Positions 1 to 9,153 of a DNA stretch of 64,000 nucleotides are shown here, in pieces. Below the pieces are notes generated by a model, which made no database searches, was not told the DNA's origin, and was given only the letters and a program-made list of their open reading frames with translations. Position numbers and translations under genes: made by a program. This DNA is from Pseudomonadota bacterium (GTDB lineage: Bacteria; Pseudomonadota; Gammaproteobacteria; Burkholderiales; Burkholderiaceae_C): assembly GCA_963205115.1 (NCBI GenBank), contig CAUJHV010000040.1, positions 1 through 64,000 of the forward strand, in the 5' to 3' direction. Positions within the stretch are counted from its first letter, which is position 1; every line of letters starts with the position of its first letter.

Positions 1-82
1 CGCATGGCCGGTCTACGTGCGCGACAAGGTGGCGCAGACGACGGCCGAACGCATGCAGGCCGCGCGGCCTGCAGCGGCTTGA
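1..82 (+). CDS. tsaB: TsaB, 3' end only (tRNA threonylcarbamoyladenosine biosynthesis)
   Basis: Only the last 26 codons are inside the window, read from base 2 to the TGA at 80-82. The peptide contains PVYVRDKVAQTTAER, the very conserved C-terminal signature of TsaB. TsaB is the inactive Kae1 paralogue that supports TsaD in forming t6A37 on ANN-decoding tRNAs. The next gene, rimI, starts 3 bases after the stop, the usual tsaB-rimI arrangement of betaproteobacteria. The short fragment limits certainty, but the signature is distinctive. Confidence 0.82.
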   Translation, partial: AWPVYVRDKVAQTTAERMQAARPAAA

Positions 83-85
83 ACG

Positions 86-574
86 ATGACGGGCTGCGCC
101 GTGGGCATGGCGACGATGCTGACATTGATGACGGTGGCGGATCTGGACCGCGTGCTGGCCATCGAGGTGGGCGCCTACAGCCATCCCTGGAGCCGCGGTC
201 ATTTCATCGACTCGCTCGCCGCGGGCCATGATGCGCGGGTGTTGATCGAAGATCAGGTGGGCCTGGTGGGCTACAGCGTCTGCAGTGCGGGCGTCGACGA
301 GTGGCATCTGCTGAATCTGACCGTCGCGCGCGACAGGCGCCGCTGCGGGCTGGGCTCGCGGCTGCTGGACGCCGTCGTGGCTGCTGCGCGGGACCACGGC
401 AAATCGGCTGTCTGGCTGGAGGTGCGAGCAGGCAATGCGGGCGCGCTGGCCCTGTACCGGCGGCATGGTTTCGAGACCAACGGCATCCGGCGCAACTACT
501 ACCCCGACCGCGCCGGGCGCGAGGACGCGGTGCTGATGAGCCTGAGCCTGGCGTCGCCGGCTGCCGCCGCATGA
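86..574 (+). CDS. rimI: RimI, ribosomal-protein-alanine N-acetyltransferase
   Basis: A GNAT-family acetyltransferase of 162 residues. RimI acetylates the N-terminal alanine of ribosomal protein S18 using acetyl-CoA. Visible family features are the N-terminal block with YSHPWSRGHF (about residues 31-40), the acetyl-CoA pyrophosphate loop RRRCGLGSRLL (about 83-93), and the C-terminal stretch ALALYRRHGFETNGIRRNYY. Several ATG codons lie close together (86, 107, 116, 119). I use the first because it sits 3 bases after tsaB. Homologues that start close to LTLMTVADLD would favour 116 or 119. Operon with tsaB upstream and the uracil-DNA glycosylase downstream. Confidence 0.88.
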   Translation: MTGCAVGMATMLTLMTVADLDRVLAIEVGAYSHPWSRGHFIDSLAAGHDARVLIEDQVGLVGYSVCSAGVDEWHLLNLTVARDRRRCGLGSRLLDAVVAAARDHGKSAVWLEVRAGNAGALALYRRHGFETNGIRRNYYPDRAGREDAVLMSLSLASPAAAA

Positions 575-590
575 AGATCGGAGCCGACTG

Positions 591-1454
591 ATGCCGTGGA
601 CCGCCGCAGGCGCTGCAGCCCTGGCCGAGATGGGCGTGCCCTGGGTTCGGGTTGCCGATGCCGGCGAACCGCTGCCCCAAGCGGATCTTGCGCAGGCGGC
701 TGACGCCGCGGGAAGCGCCGCTGTCTCGGCGCCTGGCCCGCGCGCTGACGTCGAGCCGATCCGCACCGCGGTGGCACCGAGAGCCGGGGTCGAACACCGG
801 CCGGTCCCGGGCGGGGCAGGCGCCGCCGGCGGGCTTGACTGGGAACCGCTGCGGGAAGCGGTACGCCAGTGCCGCGCCTGTGGCCTGTGCGAAACGCGCA
901 AGCAGACCGTGTTCGGCGTCGGTCACGAGCACGCGCATTGGATGGTGGTCGGCGAGGCGCCGGGCGAGCAGGAAGACCTCAAGGGCGAACCGTTCGTCGG
1001 CGCCGCCGGACGCCTGCTCGACAACATGCTGCAGGCGCTGGGCTTGTTGCGCGCCTGGCCGGCACCCGGCGAGGCGGACGAGGCCAACGGCGCGCGCCAG
1101 GTCTATATCGCCAATACCCTGAAGTGCCGCCCGCCGGGCAACCGCAACCCGGCCCCTGAAGAACTGGCGCGCTGCGAACCCTTCCTCATCCGCCAGATCG
1201 AACTGGTGCGTCCGCGTCTGATCCTGGCGATGGGCCGGTTTGCGATCCAGTCCTTGCTGCGCAGCACGGAGCCCGTGGGTCGCTTGAGGGGCCAGGTGCA
1301 CCGCTACCAGGGTGTACCCTTGATCTGCACCTACCACCCGGCCTATCTGCTGCGCAACCCGGCCGACAAGATCAAGGCCTGGGAGGATCTATGCCTGGCC
1401 CATGCGGTGATGCAGGGTGCGCAAAGCGCAACACCGCATCCCCAGACTGACTGA
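591..1454 (+). CDS. uracil-DNA glycosylase, Fe-S family 4/5 type
   Basis: 287 residues. The first 85 or so are a low-complexity Ala/Pro-rich lead. The catalytic domain then begins with a cysteine cluster (C94, C97, C100) and carries motif A GEAPGEQED, the second cysteine region with KCRPPGNRNP and ARCEPF, and motif HPAYLLRNP near the end. These features define the iron-sulfur uracil-DNA glycosylases that remove uracil from DNA in base-excision repair, often annotated as phage-SPO1-polymerase-like UDG. The ATG at 591 starts 16 bases after rimI, so the two are probably co-transcribed. Whether it belongs to family 4 or 5 cannot be settled by eye. Confidence 0.9.
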   Translation: MPWTAAGAAALAEMGVPWVRVADAGEPLPQADLAQAADAAGSAAVSAPGPRADVEPIRTAVAPRAGVEHRPVPGGAGAAGGLDWEPLREAVRQCRACGLCETRKQTVFGVGHEHAHWMVVGEAPGEQEDLKGEPFVGAAGRLLDNMLQALGLLRAWPAPGEADEANGARQVYIANTLKCRPPGNRNPAPEELARCEPFLIRQIELVRPRLILAMGRFAIQSLLRSTEPVGRLRGQVHRYQGVPLICTYHPAYLLRNPADKIKAWEDLCLAHAVMQGAQSATPHPQTD

Positions 1455-1512
1455 CGGCCTGTCCCCCCAGGCGGAGGTGTAGGGGGAACGAACCGTCCGG
1501 GCGACCGATAAC

Positions 1513-3963
1513 ATGTGTGGCTTCCGAGCGACGCATATGTTTCAGACCTTCAATTCCACTGCTGCGGCGCTCTTGGCGTCGGCCGGATCCCTGGCCGATC
1601 GACTGCCTGTGCCTCTGCTGGAGCTCTCCGCCGATGGCCTGGCGCGCGCCGGCAACCTGGCGTTTGCGCAGTTCACCGGCATCGACCAGGACCTGCTGCG
1701 AGACGCCGGATGGCAGGCTGCGCTGCCACTGGACAGCCGATCCGCGCTCTACGCCGCGCTGGCCGAAGGCCGCGACTTTGCGGTGTCGCTGCGCCTTCTG
1801 CGTCACGACGGGCTGAAGGCCTGGGTCGAGGTCAGCGGCCGCCCGGTTGCCGGCACGAGCACCTTCCTGTGCTGCTTTTGCGATGTCACCGGGCCGCGTA
1901 TGCGCGAGATGGGCGCGCGCGGGGAATCCGAGCGCTTCCGCCTCTTGGCGGACAACCTGCCGGTGTCCATCGCCTATTACGACCGATCCGGATTCGTGTG
2001 CCGATATACCAACCGGTTGTATGCGCACACTTTTGGCCACGACCCGAAGGCCATTGTGGGTGCGCGCCTGCCGGAAGTCATCGGCCTTGCGGCGGCCCAC
2101 GAGATCCAGCCCTACCTCGAACGGGTCCTGAGCGAACGCCAAGTGGTCAGCTACGAACGTGTCCTGCCCGGCGGCGCGGGGCCCGCGCGCCACCTGGAAG
2201 TCCACCTGCTGCCGCATCTCACCCGCGAAGGCGGCGAGGCTTTTGGCATCTTCGTGCTGCTGACGGACATCACGAAATTCCGCGTCGCCGAGCTCGCGGT
2301 GCGGCAAAGTGAAGAACGCCTGGCCAAATTCATGCAGGCCTCGGCCGAAGGTGTGCTCTTCCTGGCCGACCGCCGGATCACGGATGCCAACCCACCCTTG
2401 CTGGCGCTGCTGGAATGCCGGCTGGACGAGATCTGCGGCCGACCGGTCCTGGACTTCATCGCGCCCGAGCAGCGTGAGCGCATGGCCGCGCTGATGGCCT
2501 CCGCGACCGAGGCCAACCATGAGAGCGTGCTGTTGACGCGCGGCGGTGGCCGCATTCCCGTGGAACTGAGTGTGCGCACGATGCTCTTCCAGTCGGAGCG
2601 TCTGCGCATGATCGTCGTGCGCGATCTGCGTGACCGTCTCGCGGCGCAAGCGCGTATTCACTTCCTCGCGCACCACGATCCGCTGACGGGCCTGCCCAAC
2701 CGCGGGACCTTCCTCGATCAGGCCGAGCGGGTCTTCGAGCGGGCACGCAGCGAGAGCCTGCGTGTGGCGCTGCTGTTCGTGGACATCGATCACTTCAAGC
2801 GCGTCAATGACTCGCTGGGCCACCTGGCCGGCGACGCGATGCTCAAGACGGTGGCCGAACGCATCACCGCCGCGTTGCGCGTGACCGACCTGGTGGGGCG
2901 CTTTGCCGGAGACGAGTTTGTCGTGCTGCTTGGCGGCAACCCCGAGCAGGAAGCCATCGAAGAGGTGGCGCGCAAGCTGCTCGTGGCGATCGAGCAGCCC
3001 ATGCAGCTGGATGGCCCTTCGATCAGCGTGACGCCCTCCATCGGCATCGCGGTCTTTCCCGACCACAGCGCCGACCCGGCGGAGCTGCTCAAGCAGGCCG
3101 ACACCGCCATGTACCACGCGAAGTCGCGCGGCCGTGCACGCTACCTGTTCTTCGAACCGGAAATGGCCACGGCAGCCTACGACGCGCTGGTGCTGGAAAG
3201 CGACCTGGGCACGGCGCTGCGAGAAGGCCAGTTCGAGCTGGCGTATCAGCCGCAGGTGCGTGGCGGTGACGGCGCGCTGGTGGGTGTCGAGGCGCTCGTG
3301 CGCTGGAACCATCCGGAGCGCGGCTGGGTCAACCCGGACGACTTCATCCCGCTGGCCGAGAAGCGCCGGCTGATGCTGGGCATCGGCCAATGGGTCCTGG
3401 ACGAGGCGCTGCGGCAAGCTGGGCTGTGGCGCCAGGCGGGGCTGCTGGCGGTGCGCGTGGGCGTCAACCTGTCGGCCATGCAGTTCCACGGGGCCGGCTT
3501 TGTCGATCTCGTGCAGCGCGTGCTGGCCGAACGTGGCAGCGAAGGACGCTATCTCGAGCTCGAACTGACCGAGCGCATGCTGATGGAGGACCTGCACGAC
3601 AGCCAGGCCACCTTGCGGGCCCTGCGAGCCCAAGGTGTGCACGTGGCGCTGGACGATTTCGGGACCGGCTCGACCTCGCTGTCGCAGCTCAAGCACCTGC
3701 CGGTCGACCGCCTGAAGATCGACCGCTCGTTCGTGCAGGACCTGCCGCATGACGAAGCCTCGGCGGCAGTGGCTGAAGCCATCATCCGGCTGGCCCGCGG
3801 GCTGCGGCTGGATGTCGTGGCCGAAGGCGTCGAAAACGATGCGCAGTGGCGCTGGCTCCAGGACCACGACTGCCCGCAGGTGCAGGGCCACTTTGTCGCG
3901 CCGCCGATGTCGGCGCCGGACTTCGAGCGCTGGCTGGCCGCGCGGGCCCCGAAACCGGCCTGA
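1513..3963 (+). CDS. PAS-PAS-PAS-GGDEF-EAL c-di-GMP signalling protein
   Basis: 816 residues, soluble, with no signal peptide or obvious membrane segment. Three PAS-like segments (about residues 15-125, 135-255 and 270-380) precede a GGDEF domain and an EAL domain. The active-site loop reads AGDEF (465-469), the first Gly replaced by Ala, and an I-site RVTD (456-459) lies exactly five residues upstream. The EAL domain has E593-A-L, the ELTERMLMED helix, LDDFGTGSTSLS and VVAEGVEN, so phosphodiesterase activity is likely. Cyclase activity is possible, because some AGDEF proteins are active, or the domain may only bind GTP or c-di-GMP. An alternative start is ATG 1537 (MFQTF). Neither start has a good Shine-Dalgarno. 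Confidence 0.9.
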   Translation: MCGFRATHMFQTFNSTAAALLASAGSLADRLPVPLLELSADGLARAGNLAFAQFTGIDQDLLRDAGWQAALPLDSRSALYAALAEGRDFAVSLRLLRHDGLKAWVEVSGRPVAGTSTFLCCFCDVTGPRMREMGARGESERFRLLADNLPVSIAYYDRSGFVCRYTNRLYAHTFGHDPKAIVGARLPEVIGLAAAHEIQPYLERVLSERQVVSYERVLPGGAGPARHLEVHLLPHLTREGGEAFGIFVLLTDITKFRVAELAVRQSEERLAKFMQASAEGVLFLADRRITDANPPLLALLECRLDEICGRPVLDFIAPEQRERMAALMASATEANHESVLLTRGGGRIPVELSVRTMLFQSERLRMIVVRDLRDRLAAQARIHFLAHHDPLTGLPNRGTFLDQAERVFERARSESLRVALLFVDIDHFKRVNDSLGHLAGDAMLKTVAERITAALRVTDLVGRFAGDEFVVLLGGNPEQEAIEEVARKLLVAIEQPMQLDGPSISVTPSIGIAVFPDHSADPAELLKQADTAMYHAKSRGRARYLFFEPEMATAAYDALVLESDLGTALREGQFELAYQPQVRGGDGALVGVEALVRWNHPERGWVNPDDFIPLAEKRRLMLGIGQWVLDEALRQAGLWRQAGLLAVRVGVNLSAMQFHGAGFVDLVQRVLAERGSEGRYLELELTERMLMEDLHDSQATLRALRAQGVHVALDDFGTGSTSLSQLKHLPVDRLKIDRSFVQDLPHDEASAAVAEAIIRLARGLRLDVVAEGVENDAQWRWLQDHDCPQVQGHFVAPPMSAPDFERWLAARAPKPA

Positions 3964-3974
3964 GACGGGCCTGG

Positions 3975-4013
3975 CGGGCGCGGACCGGGGGCGCCCGAAC
4001 CGGACCGTTCGGG
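3975..4013. terminator. two overlapping hairpins between convergent genes
   Basis: CGGGCGC at 3975-3981 pairs with GCGCCCG at 3991-3997. CCCGAAC at 3994-4000 pairs with GTTCGGG at 4007-4013. The two stems share bases and are mutually exclusive. They fill the 70-bp gap between the convergent PAS-GGDEF-EAL gene and glmU, so they may end transcription from either side. There is no clear U-tract. Confidence 0.45.
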
Positions 4014-4033
4014 CCGCCGCTGACGGCGGGCGA

Positions 4034-5431
4034 TCAGCCCTTCTTCGGCGCCTTTTGCGGCCGCGTCCAGCCGGCAAGGCTGACCTGGCGCGCACGCGCC
4101 ACCGTCAGCTGGCCGGCGGGCGCCGGCTTGCCGATGGTCGAGCCGCCGCCGATCGTCGCCCCGGCGCCGATGGTCACCGGCGCGACCAGTACGCAGTTCG
4201 AGCCGATGTGCGCATCGGCTTCGATCACGGTGCGGTGCTTGTTGGCGCCGTCGTAGTTGGCCGTGATGCTGCCGGCGCCGTAGTTGACCCGCTCGCCGAC
4301 CGTGGCGTCGCCCAGGTACGCCAGGTGATTGGCCTTGGCGCCGGCGGCCAGCGTCGAATTCTTGACTTCGACGAAGTTGCCGATGTGCACCTCGGGGCCG
4401 AGGTCCGCGCCGGGTCGCAACCGTGCGAACGGGCCCACGAGCGCACCTGGGCCGACGCGCACGCCGGCCGCTTCGCCGTCGATGTGCGTGAACGGGTGGA
4501 TGACCGCGCCGGATTCGATGCGCGCTTGGCGGATCACGCAGTGCGCACCGATGCGCACGTTGTCGCCCAGCGTCACCGCCCCTTCGAAAATGCAGCCGAT
4601 GTCGATTTCCACGTCGCTGCCGCAGCTCAGCGAGCCGCGCAGGTCGAAGCGCGATGGGTCGGCCAGACGCACGCCGGCTTCCATCAGTGTCTCGGCCTGC
4701 TGGCGCTGGAAGCGCCGCTCCAGATCGGCCAGCTGCACCGGGCTGTTGACGCCGAGCACTTCGGTCTCGCCGGCAGGCTGCGCGGAGACCACGCCCACAC
4801 CTTCGGCCACCGCCATGGCCACGATGTCGGTGAGGTAGTACTCCTTCTGAACGTTGTCGTTTTTCAGGGCCGCGACCCAGCGCCGCAGTGCCGCGGTGGG
4901 TGCCGCGAGGATGCCGGTGTAGATCTCGCGCACCTGGCGCTGCTCGTCGGTGGCGTCCTTGTGCTCGACGATGCCCAGGATGCGCCCGTCGGCGTCACGG
5001 ATGATGCGGCCGTAGCCGGCCGGATCGTCCAGGTCCACGGTGAGCAGGGCCAGGCGCTCGCCGCCGCAGGCCTGCGCCAGGGCGTGGGCGGTGTCGGTTC
5101 GGATCAAGGGCACGTCGCCGTTGAGGACCAGCGTGGTGCCGGCGGTGTCCAGCAGCATCGGCACGGCCTGCGCCACGGCGTGGCCGGTGCCCAGCTGCGG
5201 CATCTGGCGCGCAAAGACGCAGCCGCTGGCTGCGAGCGCCTGCTCCACCGCATCCGCGCCATGGCCGGTGATGACGATCGTCCTTGACGCCGCCAGGGGC
5301 GCCGCCGCGTCCAGCACGTGCTGGACTAGACTGCGGCCGGCCAGCCGGTGCAAGACCTTGGGCAGCGCGGATTTCATGCGCGTGCCCTTGCCGGCGGCCA
5401 TGACAACGACATTGAGTGCCAGCGGAGCCAT
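4034..5431 (-). CDS. glmU: GlmU, bifunctional UDP-N-acetylglucosamine pyrophosphorylase / glucosamine-1-phosphate acetyltransferase
   Basis: 465 residues, normal length. The N-terminal nucleotidyltransferase has AAGKGTRM (12-19) and the catalytic-region K25 in LPKVL. A left-handed beta-helix of hexapeptide repeats follows, with the acetyltransferase signatures NFVEVKNSTL, NHLAYLGDA, NYDGANKHRT and IGSNCVLVAPV. It makes UDP-GlcNAc for peptidoglycan and lipopolysaccharide. GlmS is also in this window at 37.3 kb, but they are not linked. The ATG (complement 5429-5431) fits the family N-terminus LNVVVMAAG. It overlaps the start codon of the divergent lipoprotein gene in the tetranucleotide CATG, leaving no intergenic space. 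Confidence 0.97.
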   Translation of the reverse strand: MAPLALNVVVMAAGKGTRMKSALPKVLHRLAGRSLVQHVLDAAAPLAASRTIVITGHGADAVEQALAASGCVFARQMPQLGTGHAVAQAVPMLLDTAGTTLVLNGDVPLIRTDTAHALAQACGGERLALLTVDLDDPAGYGRIIRDADGRILGIVEHKDATDEQRQVREIYTGILAAPTAALRRWVAALKNDNVQKEYYLTDIVAMAVAEGVGVVSAQPAGETEVLGVNSPVQLADLERRFQRQQAETLMEAGVRLADPSRFDLRGSLSCGSDVEIDIGCIFEGAVTLGDNVRIGAHCVIRQARIESGAVIHPFTHIDGEAAGVRVGPGALVGPFARLRPGADLGPEVHIGNFVEVKNSTLAAGAKANHLAYLGDATVGERVNYGAGSITANYDGANKHRTVIEADAHIGSNCVLVAPVTIGAGATIGGGSTIGKPAPAGQLTVARARQVSLAGWTRPQKAPKKG

Positions 5432-6359
5432 GAGGCGACTTCTTTCTCTCGGGTGGTTACGGCGCGGGATTATCGGCGGCTCGCTGGGTGCCCTGCTGCT
5501 GCTGTCCGGCTGCAGTGCCCTGAAACTGGGGTACCGGCAGGGCCCGTCCCTGGGTGGCTGGTGGCTGGACAACCAACTCGATTTCGACACGCGGCAATCG
5601 GCGCGCGTGCGCGAGGCCCTGCAGGCCTGGTTCCACTGGCACCAGCGCACCCAGGTGGCCGGCTACGCCCAGCAGTTGGCGCGTTTGCGCGCCGACAGCG
5701 AAGGCGCCGTCACCGGTGCGCAAGTCTGCCGCTGGAACGAGACCGCGCGTGAGCTGTGGGCGCAGGCGCTGGAGCCGTTGCTGCCCGCGGCCGCTGAGGT
5801 GGCCGCCTCGCTGCTGCCGGCGCAGATCGACCATCTCGAGCGCAAGCAGATGCGGCACACGGCGGACTTGCGTGAAGAGATGCTGTTGCCCGACGCCAGC
5901 GCGCGCCGGCAGGCGATGCTCGAACGCACGGTCAAGCGGGCCGAGAGTTTCTACGGGCGGCTATCGACGGCGCAGCGGCAACTGATCGACGAGGCGCTGT
6001 CGAACTCGCCCTTCAAGCTCGAGGAATGGTTTGTCGAGCGGGATGTCCGCCAGCGCGAACTGCTGGCCGAGTTGCGGCAGATCGCCGCCAACAAGCCGCC
6101 GTTGACGCAGATCGAGGATCGCTTGCGCCGTCTGGCACGGCGCTTCGACGGGCGCGATCCGGTCGGTCCGCGTGAGCAGGCCGCCGCGCTGACGGCCTAC
6201 AACTGCGAACTCACGGCCCGGCTGCACCAGACCGCCACCGCCGAACAGCGCCGGCATCTGGCCCAGAAGCTGGCCGGCTGGGAGTCCGACTTCCGAACCC
6301 TGGCCGCGGAGCGGCTGGGCGACGCAGCGGTTGCCGCGGGTGGGCCGTCAATCCGTTAG
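5430..6359 (+). CDS. DUF6279-type lipoprotein
   Basis: 309 residues. It starts with a lipoprotein signal: a basic start MRRLL, a hydrophobic core and lipobox LLSGC at about residues 24-28. The mature part is alpha-helical and rich in Arg, Gln and Glu. It begins with LKLGYRQGP and GWWLDNQLDFDTRQ, which resembles the DUF6279 family of predicted outer-membrane-associated lipoproteins of unknown function. No other in-frame ATG, GTG or TTG start exists before the lipobox, so the ATG at 5430 is well supported, although it overlaps the glmU start codon on the other strand. The 3' end overlaps the convergent DUF4136 gene by 12 bp. Confidence 0.8.
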   Translation: MRRLLSLGWLRRGIIGGSLGALLLLSGCSALKLGYRQGPSLGGWWLDNQLDFDTRQSARVREALQAWFHWHQRTQVAGYAQQLARLRADSEGAVTGAQVCRWNETARELWAQALEPLLPAAAEVAASLLPAQIDHLERKQMRHTADLREEMLLPDASARRQAMLERTVKRAESFYGRLSTAQRQLIDEALSNSPFKLEEWFVERDVRQRELLAELRQIAANKPPLTQIEDRLRRLARRFDGRDPVGPREQAAALTAYNCELTARLHQTATAEQRRHLAQKLAGWESDFRTLAAERLGDAAVAAGGPSIR

Positions 6360-7010
6360 CGGCACGGTCACGGTCCGCGGATTCAGGCCCGTGGCGGGGA
6401 AGTCCTTCAAGGCCGCGGCAAACATGGCGCGCAGGCCGCCAGCCGTTCCAGCGCTGGCGCTGCCATGCGTGGCGCGGGCCTCGTACAGCGGCTTGCCCGT
6501 GGCGCGGTCGCGGATCAGCAGTGCGATCTCGCGCTCGATCCGCGTCCAGTCGTCCTGCATCATCAGGTTCCACCGCACGCCGCCCCACGGGCCGTGGCGG
6601 TAGAGCCCCACACCGCCGCGCCACCACAGCGGGTCGTTCCAGACCGTGGCGTCGTTGCGCGTGATGCGCACGCCCACCTGCACCAGCACGTCAGGCTGCG
6701 CACCCGCGGCCACGGGTGTGAATCCCGCGGCCTGCAGCGCCGGGACGGCTGCGGCCTCCAGCATGGCCTGCTCGTTCGCGCGGGCCTGTTGCGAGGGCAG
6801 GCGCTCGAAGGCGTAGCTTCCGGCCTTGCGGCCCGTCGGCCACTCGCCGTAGGTGGCGACGTCGCTGGACAGCGTATTCATGCCCGCGCAACCCGCCAGC
6901 AGGCCGGCCGCCAGCAGCCCCAGCGCGCCGCGGCGTGCGAGGCGGTGCGTCGCCCCGTCGACGAGCGGTTCTTGCCGGCTGACGTACCCGGCACGGTCCT
7001 GTGGGCTCAT
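6348..7010 (-). CDS. DUF4136 family lipoprotein
   Basis: 220 residues. An unusually long n-region (about 28 residues) leads to a hydrophobic stretch and lipobox LLAGC (about 38-42), so it is probably lipid-anchored. The mature domain matches DUF4136, with the pattern [15 protein letters not shown], a Trp/Gly-rich loop ([19 protein letters not shown]) and the closing strands [15 protein letters not shown]. The function of this family is unknown. Its start codon overlaps the ttcA stop (ATGA at 7007-7010), so it is the last gene of the SDR-folB-ttcA transcription unit. Confidence 0.85.
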   Translation of the reverse strand: MSPQDRAGYVSRQEPLVDGATHRLARRGALGLLAAGLLAGCAGMNTLSSDVATYGEWPTGRKAGSYAFERLPSQQARANEQAMLEAAAVPALQAAGFTPVAAGAQPDVLVQVGVRITRNDATVWNDPLWWRGGVGLYRHGPWGGVRWNLMMQDDWTRIEREIALLIRDRATGKPLYEARATHGSASAGTAGGLRAMFAAALKDFPATGLNPRTVTVPLTD

Positions 7011-7936
7011 GTCTCGTCTCCTTCGTTGCGCCAGGGGTGGACCGTCACGGTGGCGGGTCGCGCCGGTGTGGCGCAGGCGTCTTCGTCTTCATCGAAGGCC
7101 TTGTCGCCCTCAGGGTCCGGCCGCCCCGAGGCTTGGAGCGTGGTGAACGGATAGAGGTTCCGATCCATCAGGTGCGACAGGGTGAGGTTGCCCATCGCAT
7201 GGAACATGTTGTCGCTGCGGCCAGGGTACTGCTTCTCCCACTCGCGCAGCATCTTCTTGACCTGCACACGTTGCAGGTTCTGCTGGCTGCCGCACAGGCT
7301 GCAAGGAATGATCGGAAACTGGCGATGCACCGCCCAGCGCTCGAGGTCGGTCTCGGCCACGTAGGCCAGCGGACGGATGACGACATGACGCCCGTCGTCG
7401 CTGACGAGCTTGGGCGGCATGCCCTTCATGCGGCCGCCGAAGAACATGTTCATCAGCAGTGTGACGACCATGTCGTCTCGGTGGTGGCCCAGTGCGATCT
7501 TCGTGGCGCCCAGCTCGCTGGCCACGCGGTAGAGGATGCCGCGCCGCAGCCGCGAGCACAGCGAGCACATCGTCTGGCCCTCGGGCACCAGCCGCTTGAC
7601 GATCGAATACGTGTCCTGGTTCTCGATGTGGAAGGGGATGCCCAGCGCGCGCAGATAGTCGGGCAACACATGTTCGGGGAAGCCGGGCTGCTTCTGGTCG
7701 AGATTGACCGCCACGATGTCGAACGGCACCGGCGCGCGCTGGCGCAGGCTCAGCAGGATGTCCAGCAGCGCATAGCTGTCCTTGCCGCCTGACAGGCACA
7801 CCATCACCTTGTCGCCGGCCTCGATCATGCGGAAGTCGGCGATGGCCTGGCCCACCTGCCGGTGCAGCCGCTTGCTCAGCTTGTTGGCCTCGAAGGCCGT
7901 CTTGCGCGCAGCCTGGGCGTCGTGTGGCGCGTTCAT
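7007..7936 (-). CDS. ttcA: TtcA, tRNA 2-thiocytidine biosynthesis protein
   Basis: 309 residues. TtcA thiolates C32 of certain tRNAs. It is an ATP-pyrophosphatase carrying an oxygen-sensitive iron-sulfur cluster. Seen here are the PP-loop [10 protein letters not shown] (about 50-59), the [10 protein letters not shown] motif with the paired cysteines in the middle of the protein, GHHRDD, and the later CSLCGSQ. The C-terminal end (after about 275) is acidic and lacks further motifs. It overlaps folB upstream and DUF4136 downstream by ATGA junctions, suggesting translational coupling along the operon. Confidence 0.95.
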   Translation of the reverse strand: MNAPHDAQAARKTAFEANKLSKRLHRQVGQAIADFRMIEAGDKVMVCLSGGKDSYALLDILLSLRQRAPVPFDIVAVNLDQKQPGFPEHVLPDYLRALGIPFHIENQDTYSIVKRLVPEGQTMCSLCSRLRRGILYRVASELGATKIALGHHRDDMVVTLLMNMFFGGRMKGMPPKLVSDDGRHVVIRPLAYVAETDLERWAVHRQFPIIPCSLCGSQQNLQRVQVKKMLREWEKQYPGRSDNMFHAMGNLTLSHLMDRNLYPFTTLQASGRPDPEGDKAFDEDEDACATPARPATVTVHPWRNEGDET

Positions 7937-8340
7937 GGCAGGGCACGCTCCGGATTCATGCCGAAGACGTCGACGCCCACGGCTTCACAGTCTGGATAGA
8001 CATCGGGCTTTTCGGTCGAGACACGCGCCGCCCGCACACGCGGGTGCGCCAGCATCGCGCGCAGCAGGTCGTCGGCCAGGGTCTCCTGCAAATCGATGTG
8101 ACCGCGGGCCACGCGCGCGTGGATCGTCTGGCGAATGAAGTCGTAATCGACCACCTCGTCGAGCCGATCGTCCGTGGGCGTCGACCAGGCCAGCGGCACA
8201 TAGAGGTCGACGTTGAACAGCAGCCGCTGCGGCGCGGCCCTTTCGAAATCGTGAACGCCGATGCGCACCAGCGCCTCGTAGCGTTTCAGGAAGAGCCGCC
8301 GGCACTGCAGGAACAGGGAAGGGTCGATCACAGGAGCCAC
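7933..8340 (-). CDS. folB: dihydroneopterin aldolase family protein
   Basis: 135 residues, close to FolB length (about 120). The protein has [20 protein letters not shown], typical of the first strands of the tunnelling-fold aldolase. It also has [13 protein letters not shown], with the Tyr/Asp pair that lines the pterin site, and the final [16 protein letters not shown], equivalent to the conserved KP..IP..A.VGV segment. FolB cleaves 7,8-dihydroneopterin in folate synthesis. It lies between a pteridine-reductase-like SDR gene (11-bp gap) and ttcA (ATGA overlap), supporting a pterin role. Confidence 0.86.
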   Translation of the reverse strand: MAPVIDPSLFLQCRRLFLKRYEALVRIGVHDFERAAPQRLLFNVDLYVPLAWSTPTDDRLDEVVDYDFIRQTIHARVARGHIDLQETLADDLLRAMLAHPRVRAARVSTEKPDVYPDCEAVGVDVFGMNPERALP

Positions 8341-8351
8341 GGGGCAGGTCC

Positions 8352-9134
8352 TCAGGAGCGGTCAGCGGCCTCGCGAGCCAGGAAGTAGACGTCACGCCGC
8401 TGGGGCGCGAGGTGCTGGCCGCCGTCGACCAGCACGGTCGTGCCCGTGATGGCGGGCGACTCGATCAGGAAGCGCACGGTGCGCGCGATGTCTTCCGGCG
8501 TCGACGAGCGTTGCAGCGGGGTCATGCGGAACGCACGCTCGAACTCGGCCGGGTCCATCGGCCCGGATTCCAGCGTCAGTCCCGGCGCGACGCCGCATAC
8601 CCGCAACGCGGGCGCGAGGGCGATCGCCAGCAGGGTCGTCGCCGACTCCAGCGCCGCCTTGGACAGCGTGTAGGACAGATGGTCAGGATTGGGATTCCAG
8701 AGTTTCTGGTCCAGCAGATTGATCACGCAACCCTGCGCGGCGCGGGACCGCACATGCGCATGCAGCGCCTGCGACAGCACGATGGCGGGGGCGCAATTGC
8801 TGCGCATCATCTGCTCGAGCCGCGCGTAGCTGAAACTGGCGACCTCGTCATGGTCGAAGGACGAGGCGTTGTTGACAACGGCATCGAGCCGGCCGAAATG
8901 ACCCACCACTTCGGGCACCAGCCGCCGCGCAGCGTCTTCGTCGCCGAGATCGGCCGCAAAGGCTTGCGCGCCGACGCCTGCGTTGACAGCCCGTTCCACC
9001 GTCTGCGCGGCATCATCGGCCGATTGGCGATAGTGCACGGCGACGTCGAAGCCGTGTACCGCCAGTTCCTGGACGATGGCGCGGCCCAGCCGCCGGGCGG
9101 CACCGGTCACCAGCACGACGGGGCGATCACCCAT
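8352..9134 (-). CDS. SDR oxidoreductase, pteridine-reductase/FolM-like
   Basis: 260 residues from the ATG at 9134. The fold is a short-chain dehydrogenase. The cofactor loop is TGAARRLGRAI, matching the TGxxxRxG variant that marks pteridine reductases rather than the general TGxxxGxG. VVNNASSF and the active-site YTLSK follow, with a C-terminal VLVDGGQHL. It sits 11 bp upstream of folB in the same direction, so reduction of dihydromonapterin or dihydrofolate (a FolM-like role) is a good inference. A plain SDR of another substrate cannot be excluded. A longer reading to 9254 has no family support. Confidence 0.82.
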   Translation of the reverse strand: MGDRPVVLVTGAARRLGRAIVQELAVHGFDVAVHYRQSADDAAQTVERAVNAGVGAQAFAADLGDEDAARRLVPEVVGHFGRLDAVVNNASSFDHDEVASFSYARLEQMMRSNCAPAIVLSQALHAHVRSRAAQGCVINLLDQKLWNPNPDHLSYTLSKAALESATTLLAIALAPALRVCGVAPGLTLESGPMDPAEFERAFRMTPLQRSSTPEDIARTVRFLIESPAITGTTVLVDGGQHLAPQRRDVYFLAREAADRS

Positions 9135-9153
9135 GGTTCCTACAATGCGCGGA

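Noticed and set aside
1372..4095. Very long minus-strand open frame over the GGDEF-EAL gene
   Set aside because: The peptide is His/Arg/Gln-rich with no domain, and the plus-strand reading has clear GGDEF and EAL motifs. Long antisense frames are expected at this GC content.
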